Source: Polynucleobacter corsicus
GTDB taxonomy: Bacteria; Pseudomonadota; Gammaproteobacteria; Burkholderiales; Burkholderiaceae
Assembly (NCBI RefSeq): GCF_018688255.1
Contig: NZ_CP061314.1
Location: 558,001 to 622,000 of the forward strand
Direction: 5' to 3'
DNA: 64,000 bases
Shown piece by piece: positions 54,260 to 63,225 of this stretch. Numbering within the stretch: position 1 is the first letter of the stretch; each line of letters begins with the position of its first letter. A model generated the notes under the pieces. The model did not search any database and had not been told where the DNA came from. It saw only the letters and a list, made by a program, of their open reading frames with translations. Made by a program: the position numbers and the translations under genes.

Positions 54260-54437
54260 TATAATGGGTTCAAGGTGAGCGAAAAAGACTTCGTTTCAGC
54301 GCGGGTAGTTCTCCAGTGTGTATTTACAGAGATCAACTGCCTGTTGTAGCTAAATAGCGCCACCAGAAAACTACCAACCCATTACTGAAATACATTTTTA
54401 TAGTCTCATCAGGTCCTTACCTGATAGCCCGAATTTT
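54260..54437 (+). other. Leader region of scpB with hairpins
   Basis: A TATAAT at 54260-54265 could start a leader of about 165 bases. It contains GGTAGTT pairing with AACTACC about 65 bases on, and a perfect hairpin ATCAGGT/ACCTGAT around CCTT at 54408-54425 just before the scpB start. No ribosome site or T run is visible. No known riboswitch or small RNA is recognised. Confidence 0.3.
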
Positions 54438-55163
54438 ATGGATGATCACAATAAACGCGTAATTGAAACAGCCCTCTTGTGCGCGCAAGAACCACTCACA
54501 GTTGCCGATCTGACGCGCTTATTTGTCGAAGATATTGCCGCTGGCGAAATGGATGATGCTCTTTTGGAGCTTCAAAAATCTTGGGAAGACAAGGGCATGG
54601 AGTTAGTCCACATTGCAACAGGCTGGCGCTTTCAGAGCCGCTTAGCGATGCGTGAATATCTTGATCGATTGACTCCAGAAAAGCCGCCAAAGTATTCACG
54701 CGCGGTAATGGAGACCTTGGCAATTATTGCCTATCGTCAACCAGTTACCCGTGGTGAGATCGAAGAGATTCGTGGCGTTGCAGTCAGTAGCAATGTGATG
54801 AAGCAGCTAGAAGATCGGGGTTGGGTTGAGGTGATTGGCCATAAAGAGACTATCGGTCGCCCAGGTTTATATGCCACCACCAAACAATTTTTAGATGACT
54901 TGAGTCTGGCTAATTTACAAAGCTTGCCAATGCTAGAAGATGCTGCACCGATGGCCGCAGCTGCGCAATTGGGTCAGGCGGTAATGGAGTTTGACCCTAC
55001 TGCAACTGTAGAGACAGTCATCGAGTTAGACGAACACGGTCAGCCCATCATTCAGTCAACAGAGGATGCGTTAGTAAACGAAGAATCCATCAGCGAAGAA
55101 ATAAGTGAAGTAGTAGAAGAAGTTACTCCAGAGTCTGAAGAAAAATCAGACGAACAAAAATAA
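54438..55163 (+). CDS. scpB: Chromosome segregation and condensation protein ScpB
   Basis: A 241-residue subunit of the SMC-ScpAB condensin complex. Two winged-helix domains span about 1-165, with the family motifs YSRAVMETLAIIAYRQPVTR and EIEEIRGVAVSSNVMKQL followed by GRPGLYATTKQFLDDL. Residues 170-241 form an acidic tail rich in E, longer than in short ScpB proteins. It is six bases before rluB and probably cotranscribed; scpA is not in the window. Confidence 0.94.
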   Translation: MDDHNKRVIETALLCAQEPLTVADLTRLFVEDIAAGEMDDALLELQKSWEDKGMELVHIATGWRFQSRLAMREYLDRLTPEKPPKYSRAVMETLAIIAYRQPVTRGEIEEIRGVAVSSNVMKQLEDRGWVEVIGHKETIGRPGLYATTKQFLDDLSLANLQSLPMLEDAAPMAAAAQLGQAVMEFDPTATVETVIELDEHGQPIIQSTEDALVNEESISEEISEVVEEVTPESEEKSDEQK

Positions 55164-55169
55164 TTATTA

Positions 55170-56912
55170 ATGACAAGTCATAACGAAAACGATTCATCTC
55201 CGATTAAACCTACATCGGATAACTCAACTAGCTCTGAGTTTGCACCCAATCATTCAGAGGGAGCAAAAGGCGAAGGGCGCGAAGGCGGTCAACGTCGTCC
55301 ACGCCGTCAGGGTGCAGGCGCAGGCAAGCCATTTAATAAGAAACGTCCATTTAACAAGGATAGGCCTCGTCGCGAGGGCGATGGTGCTAACCCACCAGCT
55401 GCCAAGCTGGCACCGAATGCAGCAGAGAGTGAAGCCTTATTCGCTTCAGTGGTCTCTGGAGAATTTGATGCTGCATTAGATGCGCCTGAAGTAGTTGAGG
55501 TTAAGAATCCAGATGGTGTGAATGAGAATGAGATTTCTCATCAAACTGGTGCAGAGCGTCGCGCACAACGTGTGCGTCATGACGAAGATGCTGATACACC
55601 TAGCGATGATGAGATGAGTAGTTTGCAATTTGCCAACATCGATGATTTGCCGCTCAGCTTGCGTGATGAAGTTTGGTCAGACTTAGATGGTTTGGATGAC
55701 GAAGCTGACGACGAAGATACTGTCAAGTTGCACAAGGTATTGGCTGATGTCGGTATGGGCTCACGTCGGGATATGGAGGACTTGATTATTCAAGGGCGCG
55801 TATCCGTGAATGGATTGCCAGCCCATATCGGTCAGCGCATTGGGCCAACCGATCAAGTACGTATCAATGGTAAGCCGGTGCATCGCAAGATTCAGACTAA
55901 GCCACCACGCGTGATCATGTATCACAAGCCTTCCGGCGAAATCGTGAGTCAGTCCGATCCAGAGGGTCGTCCAACGGTATTTGATCGTTTGCCAAAGCCA
56001 CGTCAAGGACGTTGGATTGCAGTAGGGCGTCTGGACTTTAATACTGAAGGCCTGTTGCTATTTACGACTTCAGGCGAGCTGGCTAATCGTTTAATGCATC
56101 CCCGTTACGGTGTTGAGCGCGAATACGCTGTCCGTATCTTGGGCGATCTGAGCCAAGAAAACACGGCTCAATTAAAGAGCGGCATTACTTTAGATGACGG
56201 CCAAGCTAAATTCTTACGTCTTTCTATGGGGGGCGGGGAAGGTGCAAACCGTTGGTATCACGTTGCTTTGACGGAAGGTCGTAACCGTGAGGTGCGCCGC
56301 ATGTTTGAAGCAGTCGGGCATGTCGTCTCTCGTTTGATTCGTACGCGTTACGGCATTTTCTTGTTGCCTCCACGTTTGAGACGGGGCAAGTGGGAAGAGA
56401 TTGAGGCCGGCGGTATTTATAACTTAATGAAGTTTGCTGGCTTAAAAATGCCCCAACCCCAAGATAAGGGTCGTGGCCCAGCTTCTGGGTCTCATGGACG
56501 AGACCGCAATCCTGCTTCCAGCGGGGACTTTCAGCCAGATCCAATGCAAACCTCGGTTTCTTATTGGGGTTCACGGGATGCTTTAACCCAGGCTAGTGGT
56601 CATGGCGCTCTTACTCACCAAGGTCGGGGTGGTAAACCCGGCGGTGGTGGTTCGAGCGAGGGGCGCGGTCCTTTCCGCGGTCGTACCCAGGGTGGGCGTC
56701 CAGGCGCAGGTGGTCAGGGCGGTCAAGGTGCTGGCCAGGGAGCTCAAGGCCAGAACCGCAATAAAGCCAAGAAAGTTCATCACGGACAATCTGCTTTTGT
56801 AACAGCAAGCCCCCAAAGCCCAGGTAATGGCCCTAAACGGGGAGCTCCAAAAGGGCGCAAACCCTTCAATAAAGGCCCTAGAAAACCGCGAAATCCAAGC
56901 GAAAGCTTCTGA
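55170..56912 (+). CDS. rluB: 23S rRNA pseudouridine synthase RluB with long extensions
   Basis: A 580-residue protein, twice the usual RluB length. An N-terminal extension (about 1-184) is first rich in R, K, G and P and then acidic. The S4 RNA-binding domain spans about 185-235 (KLHKVLADVGMGSRR). The synthase core follows with the catalytic D289 in GRLDFNTEGLLLF and GRNREVRRMFEAVGH. From about 430 the tail is G-, Q- and R-rich. RluB modifies U2605 in helix 93 of 23S rRNA in E. coli. The extensions resemble those of other Burkholderiales RluB proteins and may bind RNA. Confidence 0.93.
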   Translation: MTSHNENDSSPIKPTSDNSTSSEFAPNHSEGAKGEGREGGQRRPRRQGAGAGKPFNKKRPFNKDRPRREGDGANPPAAKLAPNAAESEALFASVVSGEFDAALDAPEVVEVKNPDGVNENEISHQTGAERRAQRVRHDEDADTPSDDEMSSLQFANIDDLPLSLRDEVWSDLDGLDDEADDEDTVKLHKVLADVGMGSRRDMEDLIIQGRVSVNGLPAHIGQRIGPTDQVRINGKPVHRKIQTKPPRVIMYHKPSGEIVSQSDPEGRPTVFDRLPKPRQGRWIAVGRLDFNTEGLLLFTTSGELANRLMHPRYGVEREYAVRILGDLSQENTAQLKSGITLDDGQAKFLRLSMGGGEGANRWYHVALTEGRNREVRRMFEAVGHVVSRLIRTRYGIFLLPPRLRRGKWEEIEAGGIYNLMKFAGLKMPQPQDKGRGPASGSHGRDRNPASSGDFQPDPMQTSVSYWGSRDALTQASGHGALTHQGRGGKPGGGGSSEGRGPFRGRTQGGRPGAGGQGGQGAGQGAQGQNRNKAKKVHHGQSAFVTASPQSPGNGPKRGAPKGRKPFNKGPRKPRNPSESF

Positions 56913-56939
56913 TTTTGATGAGTTTTCCTCTAAATCGGC

Positions 56940-56945
56940 TATAAT
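56940..56945 (+). promoter_or_regulatory. Candidate -10 box of the rimP operon
   Basis: A perfect TATAAT lies 28 bases after the rluB stop, with TTGATG 19 bases upstream as a loose -35. It would give a leader of about 130 bases for rimP that contains the terminator-like hairpin at 57036-57060. Confidence 0.45.
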
Positions 56946-57035
56946 TTTGATCTTACGGCATATTGCTGCTGTTTTGAGTTGTTACCGACTGATGTTGCGA
57001 TCAACGTAAGTCGGCCTGTTCTGAATTTCGAGAAT

Positions 57036-57060
57036 ATGGGCTTTGAAGCCCATTTTTTTT
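57036..57060 (+). terminator. Intrinsic terminator or attenuator in the rimP leader
   Basis: ATGGGCTT at 57036-57043 pairs with AAGCCCAT at 57046-57053 and is followed by nine Ts. It ends about 25 bases before the rimP start, so it either ends the rluB transcript or attenuates the rimP-nusA-infB operon. Similar hairpins at this site are common in related bacteria. Confidence 0.8.
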
Positions 57061-57085
57061 TGCCATTTTGGATTGAAGGGTGTTC

Positions 57086-57577
57086 GTGAGAGATCAGCGG
57101 ATTATTTCTGCAGAAGTAGAAAACCTAGGGTACACGCTAGTCGATATCGAGCGTGAAGCCGGAGGTTTGCTGCGCGTCACGATTGAAAACCCGGATTACG
57201 AGCGCTTGATTAATGTCCAGGATTGCGAAAAGGTAAGTCATCAGCTGAGCTATACCCTGCCAGTAGAAAACATTCCTTTTGAGCGTCTTGAGATTTCTTC
57301 TCCTGGTCTAGATCGCCCTGTGAAGTCAGCGGCTGATTACGAGCGCTTCTCCGGAATGGAAGTGGATTTGAAATTGCGAGTTGCCGCTGGCGATCGCAAG
57401 AAGTTTCGTGGTGTGTTGCAAGGTTTGCTGAGTGGTGAGTTGGATTCACCTGATGCGAAATTTGGTTTGTTGTTCGAAGGCGCTGATGGCGCTGAGTCTC
57501 AATTGGAGTTTTCTTTAGCCGAGGTCGATAAGACTCGGTTGGTCCCTGTTATTGATTTCAAAGGAAGAAAGTCATGA
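57086..57577 (+). CDS. rimP: Ribosome maturation factor RimP
   Basis: A 163-residue factor that helps assemble the 30S subunit. The start VENLGYTLVDIEREAGGLLRVTIE and the family block CEKVSHQLSYTLPVE, then LERLEISSPGLDRPVKSAADY, match RimP's two-domain fold. I take GTG 57086 with GAAGG six bases before it, rather than GTG 57080, which overlaps the ribosome site. It overlaps nusA by four bases at its stop, as in most bacteria. Confidence 0.94.
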   Translation: MRDQRIISAEVENLGYTLVDIEREAGGLLRVTIENPDYERLINVQDCEKVSHQLSYTLPVENIPFERLEISSPGLDRPVKSAADYERFSGMEVDLKLRVAAGDRKKFRGVLQGLLSGELDSPDAKFGLLFEGADGAESQLEFSLAEVDKTRLVPVIDFKGRKS

Positions 57578-59055
57578 GCCGAGAAGTTCTCATGTTGGCA
57601 GACGCCTTAGCGCGTGAAAAGAACGTAGATCAAGCGATTGTGTTTGAGGCGCTAGAAATGGCGTTGGCATCAGCTACTAAGAAACGTTATCCGACAGAAG
57701 ATGTAGATATTCGTGTATCGATTGATCGCGAGTCTGGTGAATACGAAACCTTTCGTCGTTGGTTGGTTGTTCCTGATGAAGCTGGTCTCCAAGAGCCAGA
57801 TAAAGAAATTCTGCATTTCGAAGCGCTTGAGCAATTTCCGGACATGGAAGTTGGCGAGCACATCGAAGAGCAAATTGAATCCTTGGCCTTTGGCCGTATC
57901 GGCGCACAAGCAGCCAAGCAGGTGATCTTGCAACGCATTCGTGATGCTGAGCGCGAGCAAATCCTGAACGACTACCTTGAGCGTGGCGAAAAAGTCATGA
58001 CCGGTACCGTGAAGCGTGCTGACAAGAATGGTTTGATTATTGAGTCTGGTCGCGTTGAAGCCTTGCTGCGTCGCGATCAAATGATTCCTAAAGAGAACTT
58101 GCGTTCTGGTGACCGTGTGCGTGCTTACATCCTTAAAGTGGATCGTGAAGCCCGTGGCCCACAGATTGAGCTCTCACGTACTTGCCCAGATTTCTTGATC
58201 AAGCTGTTTGAGAATGAAGTTCCAGAGATGGAGCAAGGCTTGTTGGAAATTAAGGGCGCAGCCCGCGATCCTGGTATCCGCGCAAAAATTGCTGTGATTA
58301 CTTATGACAAGCGCATCGACCCAATCGGTACATGCGTTGGCGTTCGTGGCACACGCGTTACTGCGGTACGTAACGAAGTGGCTGGCGAGGCAGTGGATAT
58401 TGTGTTGTGGTCTGAAGATCCAGCACAGTTTGTGATTGGTGCCTTGGCTCCAGCGCAAGTATCTTCTATCGTGGTTGATGAAGAGCGTCACGCCATGGAT
58501 GTGGTGGTTGATGAAGAGAACTTGGCAATTGCGATTGGTCGTAGCGGACAGAACGTTCGCTTGGCTAGCGAATTGACTGGTTGGCAGATCAACATCATGA
58601 CTCCAGAAGAGTCTGCTGAGAAAACTGAAAAAGAAGCTGCTTCTGTACGTCAATTATTCATGGATAAATTGGACGTTGACCAAGAAGTGGCTGACATTTT
58701 GATTGAAGAAGGTTTCAACACATTGGAAGAAGTTGCTTATGTACCTCTTTCTGAAATGTTAGAAATCGATTCTTTTGACGAAGACACCGTAAACGAGTTG
58801 CGTACTCGTGCACGTGACTCTCTCTTGACTATGGAATTGGCCAAAGAAGAGCGTGTTGGCGAAGTCTCACAAGATTTACGTTCCCTTGAGGGAATGACGA
58901 CTGAATTGGTTGCAAAGCTTGCTGACAATCAAGTTCATACCCGTGACGACTTAGCTGAACTGGCTGTTGATGAGCTAGTTGAGGCGACACAAATTGACGA
59001 AGAAACCGCGAAAACGCTCATCATGAAAGCGCGCGAACATTGGTTTACTTCATGA
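57574..59055 (+). CDS. nusA: Transcription termination/antitermination protein NusA
   Basis: A 493-residue RNA polymerase-binding factor. Domains in order are the N-terminal polymerase-binding part, S1 (about 140-200, GTVKRADKNGLIIESG), KH1 and KH2 (about 230-345, with GVRGTRVTAVRNEV and AIGRSGQNVRLAS), and two C-terminal acidic repeats (about 365-430 and 440-493). The doubled repeats are usual in proteobacteria and bind the polymerase alpha subunit and lambda N type partners. Start overlaps rimP. Confidence 0.96.
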   Translation: MSREVLMLADALAREKNVDQAIVFEALEMALASATKKRYPTEDVDIRVSIDRESGEYETFRRWLVVPDEAGLQEPDKEILHFEALEQFPDMEVGEHIEEQIESLAFGRIGAQAAKQVILQRIRDAEREQILNDYLERGEKVMTGTVKRADKNGLIIESGRVEALLRRDQMIPKENLRSGDRVRAYILKVDREARGPQIELSRTCPDFLIKLFENEVPEMEQGLLEIKGAARDPGIRAKIAVITYDKRIDPIGTCVGVRGTRVTAVRNEVAGEAVDIVLWSEDPAQFVIGALAPAQVSSIVVDEERHAMDVVVDEENLAIAIGRSGQNVRLASELTGWQINIMTPEESAEKTEKEAASVRQLFMDKLDVDQEVADILIEEGFNTLEEVAYVPLSEMLEIDSFDEDTVNELRTRARDSLLTMELAKEERVGEVSQDLRSLEGMTTELVAKLADNQVHTRDDLAELAVDELVEATQIDEETAKTLIMKAREHWFTS

Positions 59056-59068
59056 GAGGAAGTAGTGC

Positions 59069-61846
59069 ATGGCAACAACAGTAAAAGTACTCGCTAAAGA
59101 ATTAAAACGTACCGCGCCAGACCTCCTGGAGCAATTGAAGGCGGCCGGTATTGAAAAAGGTTCTGAGGACGACAGCATTACCGAAAAGGATAAGACTGTC
59201 CTGCTTGAGCATTTGCAAAAAGAGCATGGCAGTGCAGATACAGGTAGTCGTAAAAAGATTACTTTAATCAAGCGCGAAAACTCGGAGATTCGTCAGGCAG
59301 ACTCTGCTGGGCGTACTCGCACCGTTCAAGTTGAGGTTCGTAAAAAGCGCGTGCTAGTTAAAGCGGGGGATAAAGCTCCTGAAGAGACTCCAGCTCCAGC
59401 GGCTAAGGAAGTTGCTCCTGCAGAATCTGCTAAGCCAATCCTTTCTGCCGAAGAGTTAGAAAAACGTGCGGCTGAAGTTACTCGTCAAGCGGAATTATTG
59501 GCTCGTCAAGAAGCTGAAATGAAAGCGGCTGAAGAGGCTCGTCAAAAAGAGGCTGATGCAGCAGCGGCTGCAAGTGCAGTTGAGCCAGTAATTGAGAAAT
59601 CTGCTAAATCAGATGGCGATACTGCAGTAGCAAAAGCTGCAGAAAAGAAAGCGCAAGCTGACAAGGCTGCTAAAGATATTGCTGATGCCAATAAGGCGCA
59701 GTTAGCGGATATTACAAAACGTCGTGCTGCTGCTGAAGCTGAAGCCTTAGCGATTCGCGACATGATGAGCGCACCTGCACGTGTTCTCAAAGCACCAAGT
59801 GAAATTGCTGCTGAAGAAGCTAAAAAAGGCACTTTGCATAAACCTGCCAAGGTTGAAGGTGCTGATGATAAGAAAAAAGCAGCTGCTAAAGTTGGTGGTA
59901 AAACTATTAAGTCCGCAGAGACTTCATCCACTTGGCAAGAAGAAGGTGCCAAGAAACCGGGTGGTCTCAAGACTCGTGGTGATAGCTCTGGTGGTGTAGG
60001 TGGTTGGCGTTCAGGTGGCGGCAGAAGAAAGCAACGTCAAATTGCTGAAGCCAATACCGATACCAATTTCCAGGTACCTACCGAAGCGATTGTGCGTGAT
60101 GTCAATGTTCCCGAAACCATTACCGTTGCTGAGTTAGCTCACGCCATGGCCGTGAAGAGTGCAGAAGTAATTAAGCTCTTGATGGGTATGGGTCAGATGG
60201 TCACGATCAACCAGATCTTGGATCAAGATACGGCCATGATCATCGTCGAGGAAATGGGACACACTGCTCATGCTGCCAAGTTAGAGGATCCTGATTTAGA
60301 TTTGGGTATTGCTGGTCACGATGCGGAATTATTACCGCGTCCACCAGTAGTCACGGTAATGGGTCACGTTGACCACGGTAAAACATCTTTGCTCGATAAG
60401 ATTCGTGCGGCTAAGGTTGCTACCGGCGAAGCGGGTGGTATTACTCAGCACATTGGCGCCTATCACGTTGAAACTCCACGTGGCATGATTACCTTCCTTG
60501 ATACCCCGGGTCACGAAGCCTTTACGGCCATGCGTGCTCGCGGTGCTAAGGCAACGGATATCGTGATCTTGGTAGTTGCTGCGGATGATGGTGTGATGCC
60601 ACAAACCAGAGAGGCGATTCACCATGCTCAAGCAGCGGGTGTTCCAATCGTTGTGGCAATCAATAAGACTGATAAACCTGAAGCCAATTTAGAGCGTGTC
60701 AAAACTGAATTGGTTGCTGAGCAAGTAGTTCCTGAAGAATACGGTGGCGATGTGCCATTTATTGGCGTTTCTGCCAAGACTGGTGACGGCATCGATGCAT
60801 TGCTTGAGAACGTACTCTTGCAGGCAGAGATTTTGGAACTCAAAGCAGCTAAAGAGGCTCCAGCTCAAGGCCTAGTGATTGAGGCACGCTTGGATAAAGG
60901 GCGTGGCCCAGTTGCTACTGTTCTTGTTCAATCTGGAACACTGAAGCGTGGCGATATGTTGCTAGCCGGTTCAACTTACGGTCGTGTTCGTGCGATGTTG
61001 GATGAGAACGGTAAGCCATGTAATGAGGCTGGCCCATCTATCCCTGTAGAGATTCAAGGTTTATCTGAAGTACCTGCAGCTGGTGAATCAGTGCAAGTGG
61101 TTCCTGACGAGCGTAAAGCACGTGAGATCGCACTCTTCCGTCAAGGCAAGTTCCGTGATGTGAAGTTGGCTAAACAACAAGCATTCAAACTCGAAACCAT
61201 GATGGAAAACATGGAAGAGGGTGCGATCGAAGCGAAGTTATTGCCACTGATCATTAAGGCGGACGTACAAGGCTCTCAAGAGGCATTGTCACAGTCATTG
61301 CAAAAGCTCTCTACTGCAGAGGTGAAGGTTCAAATTGTTCACGCAGCAGTGGGTGGCATTACTGAGACTGACGTGAACTTAGCAGTTGCTTCTAAGGCGG
61401 TCATTATTGGCTTTAACTCTCGTGCGGATGGTGCAGCGCGTAAGTTGGCTGAGAATAATGGTGTGGATATTCGTTATCACAACATTATTTATGACGCGGT
61501 TGATGAAGTGAAAGCAGCCTTGAGTGGCATGTTGACACCAGATAAGAAAGAAGAAATCACCGGTATGGTGGAGATTCGCCAAGTCTTCTTGGTATCTAAA
61601 GTTGGCGCAATTGCAGGTTGCTTGGTGTTAGATGGTGTTGTCAAGCGTAACTCTAGCGTTCGTCTCTTGCGTGAAAACGTCGTGATCTGGAGTGGCGAGT
61701 TGGATTCTCTCAAGCGCTTTAAAGATGATGCAAAAGAAGTTCGTGCTGGTGTTGAGTGTGGCTTGTCATTAAAAGGCTACAACGACATCAAAGAGGGCGA
61801 TCAACTGGAAGTATTCGAAGTGACTGAAGTTGCTAGAACACTCTAA
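59069..61846 (+). CDS. infB: Translation initiation factor IF-2
   Basis: A 925-residue GTPase that places initiator tRNA on the 30S subunit. After an IF2N domain (1-50) comes a long K/A/E-rich linker (about 90-330), then a second IF2N domain, the G domain from residue 432 with G1 GHVDHGKT, DTPGHEAF and NKTD, and the C-terminal domains. The linker length is typical of betaproteobacteria. It lies 13 bases after nusA, with ribosome site GAGAGGAAG. Confidence 0.97.
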   Translation: MATTVKVLAKELKRTAPDLLEQLKAAGIEKGSEDDSITEKDKTVLLEHLQKEHGSADTGSRKKITLIKRENSEIRQADSAGRTRTVQVEVRKKRVLVKAGDKAPEETPAPAAKEVAPAESAKPILSAEELEKRAAEVTRQAELLARQEAEMKAAEEARQKEADAAAAASAVEPVIEKSAKSDGDTAVAKAAEKKAQADKAAKDIADANKAQLADITKRRAAAEAEALAIRDMMSAPARVLKAPSEIAAEEAKKGTLHKPAKVEGADDKKKAAAKVGGKTIKSAETSSTWQEEGAKKPGGLKTRGDSSGGVGGWRSGGGRRKQRQIAEANTDTNFQVPTEAIVRDVNVPETITVAELAHAMAVKSAEVIKLLMGMGQMVTINQILDQDTAMIIVEEMGHTAHAAKLEDPDLDLGIAGHDAELLPRPPVVTVMGHVDHGKTSLLDKIRAAKVATGEAGGITQHIGAYHVETPRGMITFLDTPGHEAFTAMRARGAKATDIVILVVAADDGVMPQTREAIHHAQAAGVPIVVAINKTDKPEANLERVKTELVAEQVVPEEYGGDVPFIGVSAKTGDGIDALLENVLLQAEILELKAAKEAPAQGLVIEARLDKGRGPVATVLVQSGTLKRGDMLLAGSTYGRVRAMLDENGKPCNEAGPSIPVEIQGLSEVPAAGESVQVVPDERKAREIALFRQGKFRDVKLAKQQAFKLETMMENMEEGAIEAKLLPLIIKADVQGSQEALSQSLQKLSTAEVKVQIVHAAVGGITETDVNLAVASKAVIIGFNSRADGAARKLAENNGVDIRYHNIIYDAVDEVKAALSGMLTPDKKEEITGMVEIRQVFLVSKVGAIAGCLVLDGVVKRNSSVRLLRENVVIWSGELDSLKRFKDDAKEVRAGVECGLSLKGYNDIKEGDQLEVFEVTEVARTL

Positions 61847-61860
61847 GAACTACCGAGTAC

Positions 61861-62229
61861 ATGCATAAAACTAGCCCTCATCGTAACCAGCGTCTCGCGG
61901 ATCAAATTCAGCGAGACCTGGCCGAGCTGATTCCTCGTGAATTGCGTAGCCCGAGCCTAGGTTTGATTACTTTACAAAGCATTGAACTTACGCCAGATTT
62001 AGCGCACGCAAAAGTCTTCTTTACTGTTTTAGGCGCTGAGCCTGAAGTAGCATTGAAGGCGCTCCAGGATAAAGCGGGTTACTTGCACTCTTTATTGTTT
62101 AAGCGTTTGCATATTCATACCGTGCCAACCCTGCATTTTCATTACGACAGTTCTGTTGAGCATGGCATCGAGATGTCTCGCTTAATTGATCAAGCGGTCG
62201 ATAGTGATCGCAAAGACGAGAACGCGTAA
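61861..62229 (+). CDS. rbfA: Ribosome-binding factor A
   Basis: A 122-residue KH-like protein that helps mature the 16S 5' end and is needed at low temperature. The family pattern starts RNQRLADQIQRDLAELI, followed by DLAHAKVFFTVLG and the end HFHYDSSVEHGIEMSRLID. It follows infB by 14 bases and precedes truB by six, the usual order. Confidence 0.95.
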   Translation: MHKTSPHRNQRLADQIQRDLAELIPRELRSPSLGLITLQSIELTPDLAHAKVFFTVLGAEPEVALKALQDKAGYLHSLLFKRLHIHTVPTLHFHYDSSVEHGIEMSRLIDQAVDSDRKDENA

Positions 62230-62235
62230 ATAGCC

Positions 62236-63147
62236 ATGTCTGTACGTATCGACGGCGTTGTCTTGCTTGATAAACCTGCTGGCATGAGCTCGCAAGGTGC
62301 GGTCACGGCCGTGAAGCGTGCGTTCAATGCAGAAAAAGCTGGGCACACAGGTACTTTGGATCCAATGGCTACAGGCTTGCTACCCATTTGTTTGGGTGAA
62401 GCAACTAAGTACTCTCAGGATTTATTGGAAGCTGATAAGACTTACATCGCTCAGGTGAAATTTGGTCAGCGTACCGATACTGGCGATGCTGAAGGCTTGG
62501 TGATTGAAGAGTTACCGCTACCAGTGTTCGCTGATGAAATTGCCTTGAAGTTAGCGCTAGAGTCATTGCTACCAGCGTTTACCGGCCCCATCAGTCAGGT
62601 TCCACCAATGTATTCTGCGCTCAAGCGCGATGGTAAACCTTTATATGAATATGCTCGTGCTGGTGTTGAGTTGGAGCGTGCACCACGAAATATTACGATT
62701 CATGCCATCCGTTGGACTAATATCAATTGGCCTGAAGCTACTTTAGAAGTGAGCTGTAGCAAAGGTACTTACATTCGCGTCATAGCAGAAGATATTGGCA
62801 AGGCATTAGGCTGTGGTGCACATTTGGTTGGCTTACGCCGTACTGAAGTTGGGCACCTGAATTTAGAGCAGTCTTTCACGATTGAATCTATTCAGAAAGG
62901 CTTGCAAGATAGCTCTAGTTACATCTTACCAGTCGACGCACTCTTACAAACTCTGCCACATCTCACTGTAGATGAGCAGCAAGCAAAACGTTTAGAGATG
63001 GGCCAACGAGTTCCACTCAATTTACCCTCGATAGAAGCGCTAGTGCGTATCTATCGCGCAACTGCTGCTCCACACAATTTTATTGGTACTGGAGATTGGC
63101 GCTCTGGGGTATTGCATCCCAAGCGCTTGATTTCTTCAGCCCATTAA
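62236..63147 (+). CDS. truB: tRNA pseudouridine(55) synthase TruB
   Basis: A 303-residue enzyme that makes pseudouridine 55 in the T-loop of tRNAs. The start LDKPAGMSSQGAVTAVKR and the catalytic aspartate in GHTGTLDPMATGLLP are diagnostic, and a later CSKGTYIRVIAEDIG is also typical. A C-terminal domain follows, shorter than a PUA domain in some relatives. It is the last gene of the rimP operon; an AT-rich gap of 78 bases separates it from typA. Confidence 0.96.
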   Translation: MSVRIDGVVLLDKPAGMSSQGAVTAVKRAFNAEKAGHTGTLDPMATGLLPICLGEATKYSQDLLEADKTYIAQVKFGQRTDTGDAEGLVIEELPLPVFADEIALKLALESLLPAFTGPISQVPPMYSALKRDGKPLYEYARAGVELERAPRNITIHAIRWTNINWPEATLEVSCSKGTYIRVIAEDIGKALGCGAHLVGLRRTEVGHLNLEQSFTIESIQKGLQDSSSYILPVDALLQTLPHLTVDEQQAKRLEMGQRVPLNLPSIEALVRIYRATAAPHNFIGTGDWRSGVLHPKRLISSAH

Positions 63148-63225
63148 TATTTTTGACTTATTAACTTATTAACTGATTAACCTTAATTAACCCGAATTTC
63201 ATATTCTTAACTTCAGAAGCTTCAC

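Noticed and set aside
59542..59970. Alanine/serine-rich open frame opposite infB
   Set aside because: It mirrors the K/A/E-rich linker of IF-2 and has no independent support.
63148..63225. Repeated TTATTAAC units before typA as a repeat array or origin
   Set aside because: Only two or three imperfect copies in 78 AT-rich bases; most likely a promoter region.
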